DNA of 9,880 bases from DATKSS01 sp049582065 (lineage in GTDB: Bacteria; Chloroflexota; Dormibacteria; Dormibacterales; Dormibacteraceae): contig JBAUTF010000035.1 in the NCBI GenBank assembly GCA_049582065.1, positions 1-9,880 on the forward strand, read 5' to 3'. Below are positions 1-5,877 of this stretch, piece by piece. Under the pieces are notes generated by a model. The model made no database searches. It was not told where the DNA came from and worked only from the letters and a program-made list of their open reading frames with translations. The position numbers and the translations under genes are program-made. Every line of letters begins with the position of its first letter. The first letter of the stretch is position 1.

Positions 1-2
1 GC

Positions 3-716
3 GCGAGCGCCGGTGATTACTGGGCCACTGGGTTCAACGATCGATTGACGGATGCCGTCGCCGCTGTCGCCTGGCTGGCGAGCCGGCCCGTTGTCGATGC
101 ATCGCGCATATTCGTCCTCGGTCACAGTGAGGGCGCGCTGGTCGCGATCCGGCTTGCGAGTGGCGCGGCGCCAATCGCTGGGGCGGTCCTCCTCGCCGGC
201 TCCGCCAAGACCGGCGAGCAAACGCTACTGTGGCAGGGCGGGGAGATCGCGAAGACCCTCACCGGCTTCAACAAGTGGCTAGTGGCGGCACTGCATATCG
301 ACCCGCAAGCGTCACAGCGCAAGTACATCGCCGGGCTCAAGGCGACAACCGGTGAAGTGGCGCGTATCCAGCTTGTGCAGAAGATCAACGCCAAGTGGAT
401 GCGTGAGTTCCTCTCCTATGACCCGGCCGTCGACCTCGTGAGGACCAAGATTCCCATCCTTGCGATTACCGGGTCACGTGACATCCAGGTCGATCCTGCC
501 GACCTCGAGCTGATGGCCGGACTTTTGCCGGGCGACTTCGAGTCTCATCTTGTGCCCGACGTCACGCACCTACTGCGCGCTGACCCTGGCGGGCTGGGGC
601 TCAAGAGTTACAAGCGCCAGGTGGAGAGGCCTGTTGACGAAAGGGTCGTCGGCTACATTCGCGACTGGCTGCTCTCGAAGGCTGGAGCTCCACGCGCAGA
701 TCACCACACCGGCTGA
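3..716 (+). CDS. Alpha/beta hydrolase, 5' end outside the window
   Basis: The reading frame is open from base 3, and the first visible residues (A-S-A-G-D-Y-W) resemble the segment preceding the nucleophile in this hydrolase family. The true start therefore lies upstream of the window, and the TTG at 45 is not the start. The nucleophile elbow G-H-S-E-G is at about 119-133, preceded by a beta strand (R-I-F-V-L). A late strand ending in I-T-G-S-R-D supplies the candidate acidic residue, and V-P-D-V-T-H-L supplies the catalytic His, so the Ser-Asp-His triad appears complete. About 237 residues are visible. The protein probably acts on an ester or amide substrate, but nothing here identifies it. 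No signal peptide can be judged because the N-terminus is missing. It stops at 714-716 with no partner gene downstream. Confidence 0.88.
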   Translation, partial: ASAGDYWATGFNDRLTDAVAAVAWLASRPVVDASRIFVLGHSEGALVAIRLASGAAPIAGAVLLAGSAKTGEQTLLWQGGEIAKTLTGFNKWLVAALHIDPQASQRKYIAGLKATTGEVARIQLVQKINAKWMREFLSYDPAVDLVRTKIPILAITGSRDIQVDPADLELMAGLLPGDFESHLVPDVTHLLRADPGGLGLKSYKRQVERPVDERVVGYIRDWLLSKAGAPRADHHTG

Positions 717-1321
717 GGCTGGGGCCATTTTCTGGCTCTGCGTCACTACGAGGTTCGTCATCACGAGGCCTCAACCAAACGTCATGCGCCTCGTTGCATC
801 GGCCTTGGGTCGGTGATGCGTAGGGGGAGCTAATCGTGTCGGCTCGCCGTTGGTGGCTTGCACGTGGGAGTAGATTCACTATGAGTTGGCTGCACCAGCC
901 GGTTGACACCGGATGCTTGCGACGATCTGATCTGGTCGGGCGAACGGCTGAGTATCGCGGGGCCTGACAGCAGCGCTCGCGTGGTGAGCTGGCACCGGGT
1001 CCGCGGCTGGTCGGAGCGCGGCTGCGGCCGGGGGCGGCGCATCGTCGCCGAGGCGACGTTGATCTCTCCGCCGGGCGACGGGCGGGCGCTCCGCTGGCTG
1101 GGTGCGGCGGAGCCGAAGAGAGCGGCTGGGATCGCCGGGAGCAGGTGCGAACCGGGTGGCAACGGTCCAGCGCACGCCCAAGCCGGCAAGCCGTATTGTG
1201 CGTCGACTGGATTTACCGAAGCAAGGATATGGCATTCCTAGGAAGCGCCGCTAAGCAGCGATTATTAGCAATAGCCGCTGGATTTGATCTCAGCGGAGCA
1301 TCGATTGGGAAATGGCCCTCC
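717..1321. other. Gene-poor stretch, no supported gene
   Basis: About 600 bases separate the hydrolase from the tRNA fragment. Several frames stay open here because GC is high, but none shows a domain, a natural-looking composition and a ribosome-binding site together. The nearest candidate is a 43-codon frame from GTG 836 preceded by a GGGGGAG tract; its product resembles nothing I recognise. This may be decayed DNA at the edge of an integrated element. Confidence 0.5.
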
Positions 1322-1375
1322 AGCACTTCCTTGGTAAGGAGAAGGCCGGCGGTTCGAGTCCGCCCGTGGGCTCCA
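1322..1375 (+). other. tRNA-Thr(GGT) 3'-half fragment, probable attachment-site remnant
   Basis: The stretch reads as a tRNA from the end of the D stem to the CCA. The anticodon loop TTGGTAA (1331-1337) carries anticodon GGT. The T arm is GGCGG, TTCGAGT, CCGCC, a perfect 5-bp stem. The acceptor strand CGTGGGC, discriminator T and encoded CCA end at 1375. The partner 5' acceptor strand (GCCCACG) and a D arm are absent from the bases just upstream, so this cannot be a functional tRNA gene. The anticodon stem is imperfect (CTTCC against GGAGA), consistent with drift. Duplicated tRNA 3' halves are typical of sites used by tyrosine-recombinase elements; with this orientation the element would lie on the left and the older chromosome on the right. 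No integrase is visible. Confidence 0.75.
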
Positions 1376-1538
1376 TCCCCGGATGGTTGTTCAACCTCGC
1401 GCACCAGTTCCCGTTGGCCCTCCTGGCAGGATGACTGAGACGGGTAACGGCACCAGTTGGGAAAGCGTCCGAAGTTATTGGTGCGCCGCAAATCGATCAG
1501 ATGGCATCGCTTCCCGACCGGACCTTCTTGGGGCAGGG

Positions 1539-1898
1539 CTACGAGAGCCACGTGCAGATGTTCTTCAGCGAAGCCTCTGGGTGGTCGTGCAGGAAGGTGT
1601 CGAGAGTTTCAACCCAGATACCGATCGTGCGCTTGGATCGGGGAAATCGAGTCGGGGAAACCAGGATGATGCCGGCGTGGTCCTCGCCCGAGGCTAGGAA
1701 TTGCTGATGCAGTCGGGCGAAGTCCTGGACGTTGTCGGTGACGATGACGCGATCGAGCTCACGCGCGGCCCTGAGCAGGTCGGGATCCTTCTTGCCTTCG
1801 AGTGGGGCATTGCCCTGAGTCGCCTCGGCGTCATGACCCCGGCGGCGGAGCTGCTCGGCGATGCTGATGGCGAGCATCTCATCCAGCAGGAGCTTCAC
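1539..1898 (-). CDS. DUF5615-type PIN-like toxin of a type II toxin-antitoxin pair
   Basis: This 119-residue protein begins M-K-L-L-L-D-E-M, the usual opening of DUF5615/Mut7-C-like PIN-domain proteins, with an early acidic pair after the first strand. Further acidic residues expected of the PIN metal site are seen in K-D-P-D-L-L and in V-T-D-N-V-Q-D-F. The strand G-I-I-L-V follows. Length fits the family. Such proteins are predicted Mg-dependent ribonucleases acting on cytoplasmic RNA. The start is GTG at 1896-1898, overlapping the antitoxin stop by four bases (GTGA), so translation is probably coupled to the antitoxin; no separate strong ribosome-binding site is present. The call rests on family motifs and operon layout. 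Confidence 0.85.
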   Translation of the reverse strand: MKLLLDEMLAISIAEQLRRRGHDAEATQGNAPLEGKKDPDLLRAARELDRVIVTDNVQDFARLHQQFLASGEDHAGIILVSPTRFPRSKRTIGIWVETLDTFLHDHPEASLKNICTWLS

Positions 1899-2320
1899 CT
1901 ACGGAGAGACGCTTGCTCCCGCCCCCACTGTGCGTACAGGCGATCGGCCTCCTCGCGGTTGCGCTGGACCCAATGGTCGATCTCGTCCGGGAATTCAGCG
2001 TAGTAGCTGATCGCGGCCCTGACCTGGTCAGGCCGGAGGCCGAGGTAGTCCGCGCTCTCGTCGACGTTGCCGTCGGAGGCCCACACGGTCTCCATCACCT
2101 GCCATACATCGAGGCGACGGCCCTCGATCGCGGCGCGCCTGCCCGCTGGCCCGTCTCGGAAGACGATGCCCGGATGGCGCTCGCGGCGTAATCCTTCATC
2201 GATGAGCGTGCGCGCGAAGGTGAGCGGGTTGACCCGCCGATCGTTGGCGACCTCCTCGAGTGCCTGCTTTACCCTCCGCGGCACACGAGTGTTGATACTG
2301 GCGTCGAGGATCTCCTCCAT
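1895..2320 (-). CDS. Antitoxin with DUF433 domain
   Basis: The 141-residue protein has an N-terminal segment (about residues 5-48) that looks like a ribbon-helix-helix or similar DNA-binding unit, with A-S-I-N-T-R-V-P-R-R-V followed by two helices. From about residue 50 to 125 it matches the DUF433 pattern: R-R-L-D-V-W-Q-V, then A-D-Y-L-G-L-R-P-D-Q-V-R-A-A-I-S-Y-Y-A. DUF433 proteins are the usual partners of DUF5615 toxins, which agrees with the overlapping downstream gene. The expected role is to neutralise the toxin and repress its own promoter. The ATG at 2320 is preceded by a -10-like TACAAT six bases away and by no Shine-Dalgarno, so the mRNA is probably leaderless. Confidence 0.85.
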   Translation of the reverse strand: MEEILDASINTRVPRRVKQALEEVANDRRVNPLTFARTLIDEGLRRERHPGIVFRDGPAGRRAAIEGRRLDVWQVMETVWASDGNVDESADYLGLRPDQVRAAISYYAEFPDEIDHWVQRNREEADRLYAQWGREQASLRR

Positions 2321-2360
2321 ACCGGCATTGTATCACCACGTACAACGCCGTATAACAGCA
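2321..2360 (-). promoter_or_regulatory. Promoter and candidate operator of the toxin-antitoxin operon
   Basis: On the minus strand TACAAT (2332-2327) is a good -10 box, placed so that transcription would begin at or next to the A of the antitoxin ATG. A weak -35 (TTATAC, 2355-2350) lies 17 bases upstream. On the plus strand the spacer holds near-repeats spaced about 10 bases: TGTATCAC, CGTACAAC and CGTATAAC (2330-2355). One-turn iteration of this kind suits a ribbon-helix-helix autorepressor. The operator role is inference. Confidence 0.5.
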
Positions 2361-2374
2361 CAACGGCAACCTCG

Positions 2375-2523
2375 TTGGTCGGGTCTTGAGGTCACGGCGA
2401 GGACGGGATCGGAGCGCGACCTGGAGTTGGTGCCGCAGGAACAAGGTTCTCGACCACAAGGTCGTGCCGTCTGCGAAAGAGCCTTGCCAGTGTGGGGAGG
2501 AGGAGGCCGACTAGTTCGAGCAT
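2375..2523 (-). pseudogene. N-terminal remnant of an integrase-core transposase, frameshifted
   Basis: Read from ATG 2523 on the minus strand, the frame gives M-L-E-L-V-G-L-L-L-P-T-L-A-R-L-F, then R-R-R-H-D-L-V-V-E-N-L. The continuation L-R-H-Q-L-Q-V-A-L-R is in the next frame. One extra T near 2440 accounts for the switch (GTTCCTG where GTCCTG is expected). The segment E-N-L-x-L-R-H-Q-L-x-V is a hallmark of the N-terminus of a common actinobacterial integrase-core transposase family. Similarity fades near 2375, just before the antitoxin promoter. No catalytic domain follows, so only the first 50 or so codons survive. It overlaps the 5' end of the glycosyltransferase on the other strand. Confidence 0.65.
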
Positions 2524-3184
2524 CGTGACAAGGGTCGCCGATCCCGCCGGATTGAGTTTTGCCCTCCTACAGGCCCCAGCGCTGCGGATGGAAGCGGTCG
2601 TTATCGATAATGGCTCGCGCGACGAGACGAGTCGCGTGGTGCAGTCTTTCGCATCAGCGCATCGGGAACTGCCAATCACTGTGGTTTTCGAGGATCGGGC
2701 CGGTCGCTCGTGGGCCAAGAACGCAGGCGCTCAGGCCGCGCGAGGCCGCCTGCTCATCTTCCTGGATGCCGACTCGCGCGCGTCCCAAGGTCTCGCCTCC
2801 GCCGTCGTCGCGCGGCATAGTTCGGGCTGGCGTGCGGGCGCCATCCCCGTTGTCGCCGATTCAAGCGGCTGGCTGGATCGCCACTACTTCGGACTGATGT
2901 CGCTAGGGCCGCGCCTCTTCGGTATCCGCGCGCAGCTCTTCTTTTGCGAGCGCGACCTCTTTCTCTCGCTGGGCGGATTCGACACGCGGCTGCAGCTTGC
3001 AGAAGACCGGGACCTTCTCGATCGCCTACGCGCTACGGGGATCGGCGTCTACTACATCGACGAGGCCTCGATCTTAACGTCGCCCCGGCGGCTGCGGCGG
3101 CTACCCGCCAGGCTGGGCACGGCAACGATGTTCGCTCGCTGGCTCCTCGCAAATTTCGGGATCGGCCGCGGCTGGCCTTACTGA
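2492..3184 (+). CDS. Family 2 (GT-A fold) glycosyltransferase, 5' end doubtful
   Basis: The core is a clear GT2 enzyme: V-V-I-D-N-G-S-R-D-E-T for nucleotide binding (Asp39 from GTG 2492), A-K-N-A-G-A, then F-L-D-A-D-S with the DxD metal-binding pair at about residues 92-94. G-G-F-D-T-R and A-E-D-R-D-L-L-D-R-L-R supply the acceptor-side acidic motif. It would move a sugar from a nucleotide-sugar to an unknown acceptor. No membrane segment is evident. The GTG at 2492 has no convincing ribosome-binding site, and its first ten codons lie antisense to a transposase remnant. The first strand is degenerate (S-I-V-T-R-V-A-D where a V-x-I-P-T-x-N pattern is usual), so the gene may have lost its original 5' end. 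GTG 2525 is an alternative start. Confidence 0.75.
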   Translation: MGRRRPTSSSIVTRVADPAGLSFALLQAPALRMEAVVIDNGSRDETSRVVQSFASAHRELPITVVFEDRAGRSWAKNAGAQAARGRLLIFLDADSRASQGLASAVVARHSSGWRAGAIPVVADSSGWLDRHYFGLMSLGPRLFGIRAQLFFCERDLFLSLGGFDTRLQLAEDRDLLDRLRATGIGVYYIDEASILTSPRRLRRLPARLGTATMFARWLLANFGIGRGWPY

Positions 3185-3307
3185 GAAGGCTCACTCGCTT
3201 CGAGTTGAGTTCAGGGAAGTCTTTTTCCCAGTACTCGTTCGCTTTGCGTTGCGAGTCGGCGGGCCGCTGCATGCTGCCGGTTGCCCTCTGGCTCTGGGCT
3301 CGCGTGA

Positions 3308-3592
3308 CTAAACCGGCTCCAGCTTGTCGGTGCCGCGGTTGAGGCGATGTGTAACGCGACCTCGCGGAAGGCCACGGCGATCGTCGTTAATGTCTCTCCA
3401 GCACGACTCGCAAACCGCGACTCGATTCTCAGTTCGAGCGACGACCCGACCCGACGTATCGACTTGGACGTCTCCGTTTCGGAAGAGAACTCGCTCGGCC
3501 GGTTGCTTCGCGCATGCCTCACACATCTCGTCAGGGCGAGTTTTGTTTCTCGGCAGTTGAGTCGCCATCACAATTGGATAACGTCGGACCAT
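3308..3592 (-). CDS. Small protein with two CxxC pairs (zinc-ribbon-like), unknown function
   Basis: From ATG 3592 this gives 94 residues; from ATG 3568 it gives 86. It contains C-E-A-C and, about 38 residues later, C-E-S-C-W-R-D-I-N-D-D, the spacing of a small zinc ribbon. Between them the sequence has alternating polar and hydrophobic residues that would form a hairpin (V-L-F-R-N-G-D-V-Q-V-D-T). The tail is basic. I chose 3592 because AAGG lies five bases upstream; 3568 has no Shine-Dalgarno. The frame stays open further upstream to 3805 but that part looks noncoding. It is downstream of, and on the same strand as, the bactofilins, about 315 bases away. I do not recognise the family. Confidence 0.5.
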   Translation of the reverse strand: MVRRYPIVMATQLPRNKTRPDEMCEACAKQPAERVLFRNGDVQVDTSGRVVARTENRVAVCESCWRDINDDRRGLPRGRVTHRLNRGTDKLEPV

Positions 3593-3908
3593 CAGAACCT
3601 TGTCATTTCGTCGTTTCGGCGAATCAGGCTCAAGTCGCCACACCTGACCTGTCCAAGCCTTCGGCTGCATATCACCACGCCCGATTCCAAGAAATGACCA
3701 AGAGAGCCAGTAGTGAGTTTTCCTCCAGTGACTTTCGGGTAGGGCGCCAGCGCGGCGGCGTATCGCCGCGTGAGGGTGGCGGCGGCCGGAGGGAACGGAG
3801 ATCAACCATTAACGCCGAGCGCGGACCCGGACGACTTTCCTGGGGAGAGACCAAATCCCCGCCGCAGTACCGGTGGTTTGCTAACCGCCAGACGGTGCTA
3901 CCGCTGCT
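3593..3908. other. Spacer with a GC-rich inverted repeat
   Basis: No gene is supported. CGCGGCG (3751-3757) and CGCCGCG (3764-3770) form a perfect 7-bp stem with a six-base loop. It lies downstream of the second bactofilin gene on the minus strand and could slow transcription or protect the 3' end, but it lacks a T tract, so I do not call it an intrinsic terminator. Confidence 0.4.
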
Positions 3909-4412
3909 TCACTTGCGATTGCGCTTGGCTGGCCCAGTCTTCCCGGCTCCCGACGGGGCGACTGCCGGCTCAGCTGGTGGGGCGTCGCTCTCTGGCAATG
4001 TAACGACCGCCTCGCCGGGCGCGCTCATCGACACGTTGCCGATCAAAGTCGCGCCGTCCTTGACGATCAGGCGCGCCGCCCGAACATCCCCTATCAGGGT
4101 GCCAGAGTCAGCCACCAACAAGCGCCGCCGTGCGGTCACCGAGCCGTTAACCTGGCCCCGGATGCTGACGTCACTTCCGGAGACCGAGGCCTTGACCTTC
4201 GCCGTGTCGTCGATCTCGATCTCTCCCGTGACCACCAACTCACCCTCAACCGTGCCCTGCACACGCAGGTCACCCGCGACGTAGAGCTGGCCGATCACTT
4301 GGTCGCGAGGACCCAACAGAACGCCGTGGCCGCTTTCCGGCACCGCAGGCTTGGAGTCGCGTCCCTTGATGGCGGGAGTGCGGACCCTATCCACCGGCCG
4401 CCGGCTACTCAA
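3909..4412 (-). CDS. Bactofilin (polymer-forming cytoskeletal protein), downstream copy
   Basis: The 167-residue protein has a disordered, charged N-terminus (about 1-40), then the bactofilin right-handed beta-helix made of short repeats: V-I-G-Q-L-Y-V-A-G-D-L-R-V-Q-G, V-E-G-E-L-V-V-T-G, I-R-G-Q-V-N-G-S-V and L-I-G-D-V. The C-terminal tail is rich in Pro and Ala and ends in basic residues. Bactofilins self-assemble without nucleotide into filaments at the inner membrane face and scaffold envelope enzymes or polar structures. The start is TTG at 4410-4412, inside the end of the upstream bactofilin gene (8-base overlap). GGGAGG lies only two bases ahead of it, suggesting coupled or reinitiated translation. 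The two copies share the same repeat phrases, so they probably arose by duplication and may co-polymerise. Confidence 0.9.
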   Translation of the reverse strand: MSSRRPVDRVRTPAIKGRDSKPAVPESGHGVLLGPRDQVIGQLYVAGDLRVQGTVEGELVVTGEIEIDDTAKVKASVSGSDVSIRGQVNGSVTARRRLLVADSGTLIGDVRAARLIVKDGATLIGNVSMSAPGEAVVTLPESDAPPAEPAVAPSGAGKTGPAKRNRK

Positions 4413-4806
4413 AGCCTCCCATCCGGACGTTGCCGTTAAGGCTGGCGCCGTCAGAGACTTGGAGCCTGCCCACCTGCACGTCTCCGGTTAGGCGCCCGGA
4501 CCCACTCAGGCCCAGCTTCTTGCGGGCGATGACGGTCCCTTGGACGTCGCCCTGCACAGCCACGTTTGACGCCTCCAGTGAGGCCCTGACCGTCGCCCCT
4601 CGAGCGATCTCTATGTCTCCGGTCACGTGGAGTTCGCCCTCGACGCGGCCCTCGACGCGCAGGTTACCTTCGTAGGTGAGCTTGCCCTCGAGTGTGTCTC
4701 TGGGGCCGAGGGTGTTGCCTGGGCCGCCGTCGTGCTTGGATTCAGCCGCACCCTCAGTGGCTACCGCGAGGTTGGGGCTCTCCGAGCCGGCCTCATGCAT
4801 CTCCAT
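4405..4806 (-). CDS. Bactofilin (polymer-forming cytoskeletal protein), upstream copy
   Basis: This 133-residue bactofilin has an acidic, flexible N-terminus (about 1-35) followed by beta-helix turns: L-E-G-K-L-T-Y-E-G-N-L-R-V-E-G, V-E-G-E-L-H-V-T-G-D-I-E-I, V-Q-G-D-V-Q-G-T-V-I-A and R-L-T-G-D-V-Q-V-G. It ends almost directly after the helix, with no basic tail, unlike its neighbour. No membrane segment is visible. The ATG at 4806 is only three bases from GGAGG; the in-frame ATG at 4800 gives a nine-base spacing, so the protein may start two codons later. It is the first gene of a two-gene operon, divergent from the pilin gene, with a terminator-like hairpin just upstream. Confidence 0.9.
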   Translation of the reverse strand: MEMHEAGSESPNLAVATEGAAESKHDGGPGNTLGPRDTLEGKLTYEGNLRVEGRVEGELHVTGDIEIARGATVRASLEASNVAVQGDVQGTVIARKKLGLSGSGRLTGDVQVGRLQVSDGASLNGNVRMGGFE

Positions 4807-4821
4807 CAGCCTCCATCACCC

Positions 4822-4856
4822 GCTAAGAAACAAATGGCCCCGACGCACGCGGGGCC
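4822..4856 (-). terminator. Intrinsic-terminator-like hairpin in the bactofilin leader
   Basis: On the minus strand GGCCCCG (4856-4850) and CGGGGCC (4842-4836) form a perfect 7-bp GC stem with a seven-base loop. The T-rich run ATTTGTTTCTTAG follows directly. It ends about 15 bases ahead of the first bactofilin ATG. No convincing minus-strand gene lies upstream, so it is either an attenuator in the bactofilin leader or a stop for antisense transcripts. Confidence 0.6.
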
Positions 4857-4947
4857 GATCACTCAGAATACTGCGCCACACCTGCCCCTGCGGCAACGAA
4901 ACTCAAGTTCCTCCCGCGTCTGCGGTAATCCGCTCGTGCGGGCTGGA

Positions 4948-4985
4948 GCCGGAAACGCATCCGTCCGGCATTGTCCATATATAAG
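4948..4985 (+). promoter_or_regulatory. Candidate promoter region of the pilin gene
   Basis: An AT-rich -10-like tract (TATATAAG, 4978-4985) lies about 33 bases before the pilin ATG and would give a short leader carrying the ribosome-binding site. No good -35 is seen at 17 bases. A GCCGGA/TCCGGC inverted repeat (4948-4953, 4964-4969) lies just upstream and could be an activator site. Confidence 0.3.
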
Positions 4986-5001
4986 GTTCGCAACTGGCGA
5001 C

Positions 5002-5010
5002 AAAGGAGGT
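5002..5010 (+). promoter_or_regulatory. Ribosome-binding site of the pilin gene
   Basis: AAAGGAGGT is a full anti-16S match, seven bases before ATG 5018. It is the strongest Shine-Dalgarno in the window, consistent with an abundant structural protein, and it fixes the start. Confidence 0.85.
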
Positions 5011-5017
5011 GGTCAAG

Positions 5018-5182
5018 ATGACTTCGGAACTGCTTGGCGGTAGACGTCAACAGCGCGGCCAGGGAATGGTTGAATAGGCGCTGATCCTGGTTCTCGTTTC
5101 GATCGTGGTCATTGTGATTCTTCTAACCATGGGGAACCAGATTCAGAACGTCTTCTCCAACGTGGTTGCCGCTCTGGGCTAA
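5018..5182 (+). pseudogene. Flp/Fap-type IVb pilin with an in-frame amber codon
   Basis: The frame encodes 54 codons plus TAA. It starts M-T-S-E-L-L-G-G-R-R-Q-Q-R-G, then Q-G-M-V-E, then TAG (5075-5077), then A-L-I-L-V-L-V-S-I-V-V-I-V-I-L-L. It ends N-Q-I-Q-N-V-F-S-N-V-V-A-A-L-G. This is the Flp pilin layout: a basic leader, a Gly cleavage site for the prepilin peptidase, Glu at mature position 5, and a single hydrophobic helix. The amber codon occupies mature position 6, where the family has the conserved Tyr of the E-Y motif; one base change from TAC or TAT explains it. Everything else is intact. Flp pilins build Tad pili for adhesion. As written only a 19-residue peptide is made, unless the codon is suppressed or is a sequencing error. 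No other Tad genes are in view. Confidence 0.8.
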
Positions 5183-5187
5183 ATAGG

Positions 5188-5505
5188 TCATTCGGCGCGG
5201 GTCTTCGCGAGCAGATGGGCGTCGGCACCGCGCTCGCGATGGTTCGCATCGGAGCCGAAACCTTCGACCGCTGGTTGCGAGCCGGCCTCGCAGATTGGTG
5301 GGCAGATCGCGCGGAGAATTCGTCTCGGCGGCCTGCTCAGCGAGTATCGCCGCGCGCTGGTGGCTGCGTGACGTCGTTTCTGAACTGCACACGGCCCTGG
5401 AACGCCTCGCGCTGCAACACGGTCGTCAAGACTCGCGATGTAGCGCTGGATGGAGCGGAGTTCCTGGCGAAGTTGGCGGATCTGGACCTCGACGGGTTCG
5501 GGCAA
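5188..5505 (-). CDS. Possible small protein with coiled-coil N-terminus
   Basis: A TTG at 5505 is preceded by AGGAGG (5516-5511) with a five-base gap, a strong ribosome-binding site. The first 33 residues (P-E-P-V-E-V-Q-I-R-Q-L-R-Q-E-L, then R-S-I-Q-R-Y-I-A-S-L-D-D-R-V) look like a genuine amphipathic coiled coil. After that the frame becomes Arg-, Pro- and Cys-rich and unconvincing, so either the gene is frameshifted or the real product is short. Plus-strand frames in the same stretch also look partly natural, so the strand is not certain. No family recognised. Confidence 0.3.
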   Translation of the reverse strand: MPEPVEVQIRQLRQELRSIQRYIASLDDRVAARGVPGPCAVQKRRHAATSARRYSLSRPPRRILRAICPPICEAGSQPAVEGFGSDANHRERGADAHLLAKTRAE

Positions 5506-5577
5506 AGTGGCCTCCTGGCTAGGTCAAGAATCCTCGGTCACGCAGCACCGGTCGGGTGTATGGTCGGGGCGGGTTAA

Positions 5578-5617
5578 GGGTCGTAAGGGCGCGCGCTATG
5601 GGGACGTGCATCCCCAT
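5578..5617. repeat. Degenerate direct repeat, left copy, with hairpin
   Basis: GGGTCGTAAGGGCGCGC (5578-5594) recurs as GGGTCGAAGGGCGCGC (6646-6661), differing by one base deletion. The match continues loosely through ACGTG and C-rich bases. The two copies flank the NarL-type regulator. In this copy ATGGGGA (5598-5604) and TCCCCAT (5611-5617) form a perfect 7-bp stem with a six-base loop. Confidence 0.45.
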
Positions 5618-5664
5618 CGGGGTGGGACGAGAAGCGCCGCCCGCCACATCCCCCAAGCCCCCAG

Positions 5665-5701
5665 CCTGGCCGTCGGCTCTGCGCAGGGGTCGGCGGTCAG
5701 G
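5665..5701 (+). repeat. Oriented stem-loop repeat, copy 1
   Basis: CCTGGCCGTCGG (5665-5676) and CGGCGGTCAGG (5691-5701) flank a 14-base loop. As RNA the arms pair along 11 positions with two G-U wobbles. Within the loop CUCU can pair with AGGG. A C-rich TCCCCCAAGCC precedes it, as it does copy 2. It lies between the small ORF and the regulator, about 190 bases ahead of the proposed regulator start. Confidence 0.65.
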
Positions 5702-5877
5702 TGCTTCCGTGAGGATCCGAGCAGCGCGAGATGACAGTTCAATGGCAGGACCGAGCGTTAAACCAAATCCCAATGGATTAACACTGGTCGAGTCTGTCTC
5801 GCGCGGGCAGGACGGCTTGGGCTGGCTAAGACCCGAACAGGTTGAAGGAACGTTCCTAATCTATGAGGGACACGGTC

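Noticed and set aside
903..1241. 112-codon plus-strand frame in the left spacer
   Set aside because: No recognisable domain, no ribosome-binding site, and equally long frames exist on the other strand, as expected of GC-rich noncoding DNA.
1213..1551. 112-codon minus-strand frame across the tRNA fragment
   Set aside because: It contains G-R-T-R-T-A-G-L-L-L, the familiar spurious translation of the antisense strand of a tRNA 3' end.
3033..3272. 79-codon minus-strand frame overlapping the glycosyltransferase end
   Set aside because: Most of it is antisense to conserved glycosyltransferase codons and it has no Shine-Dalgarno.
3514..4284. 256-codon plus-strand frame
   Set aside because: Its second half is antisense to the downstream bactofilin, whose beta-helix repeats are unmistakable, and its first half has no domain or ribosome-binding site.
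4859..5017. A c-di-GMP or cGAMP (GEMM) riboswitch in the pilin/bactofilin intergenic region
   Set aside because: Tested because pilin genes can carry them. The conserved GEMM blocks are not present on either strand; only simple hairpins are.
5215..5577. 120-codon plus-strand frame after the pilin
   Set aside because: The first 34 codons look protein-like, but there is no ribosome-binding site and no family, and the natural look moves between frames.
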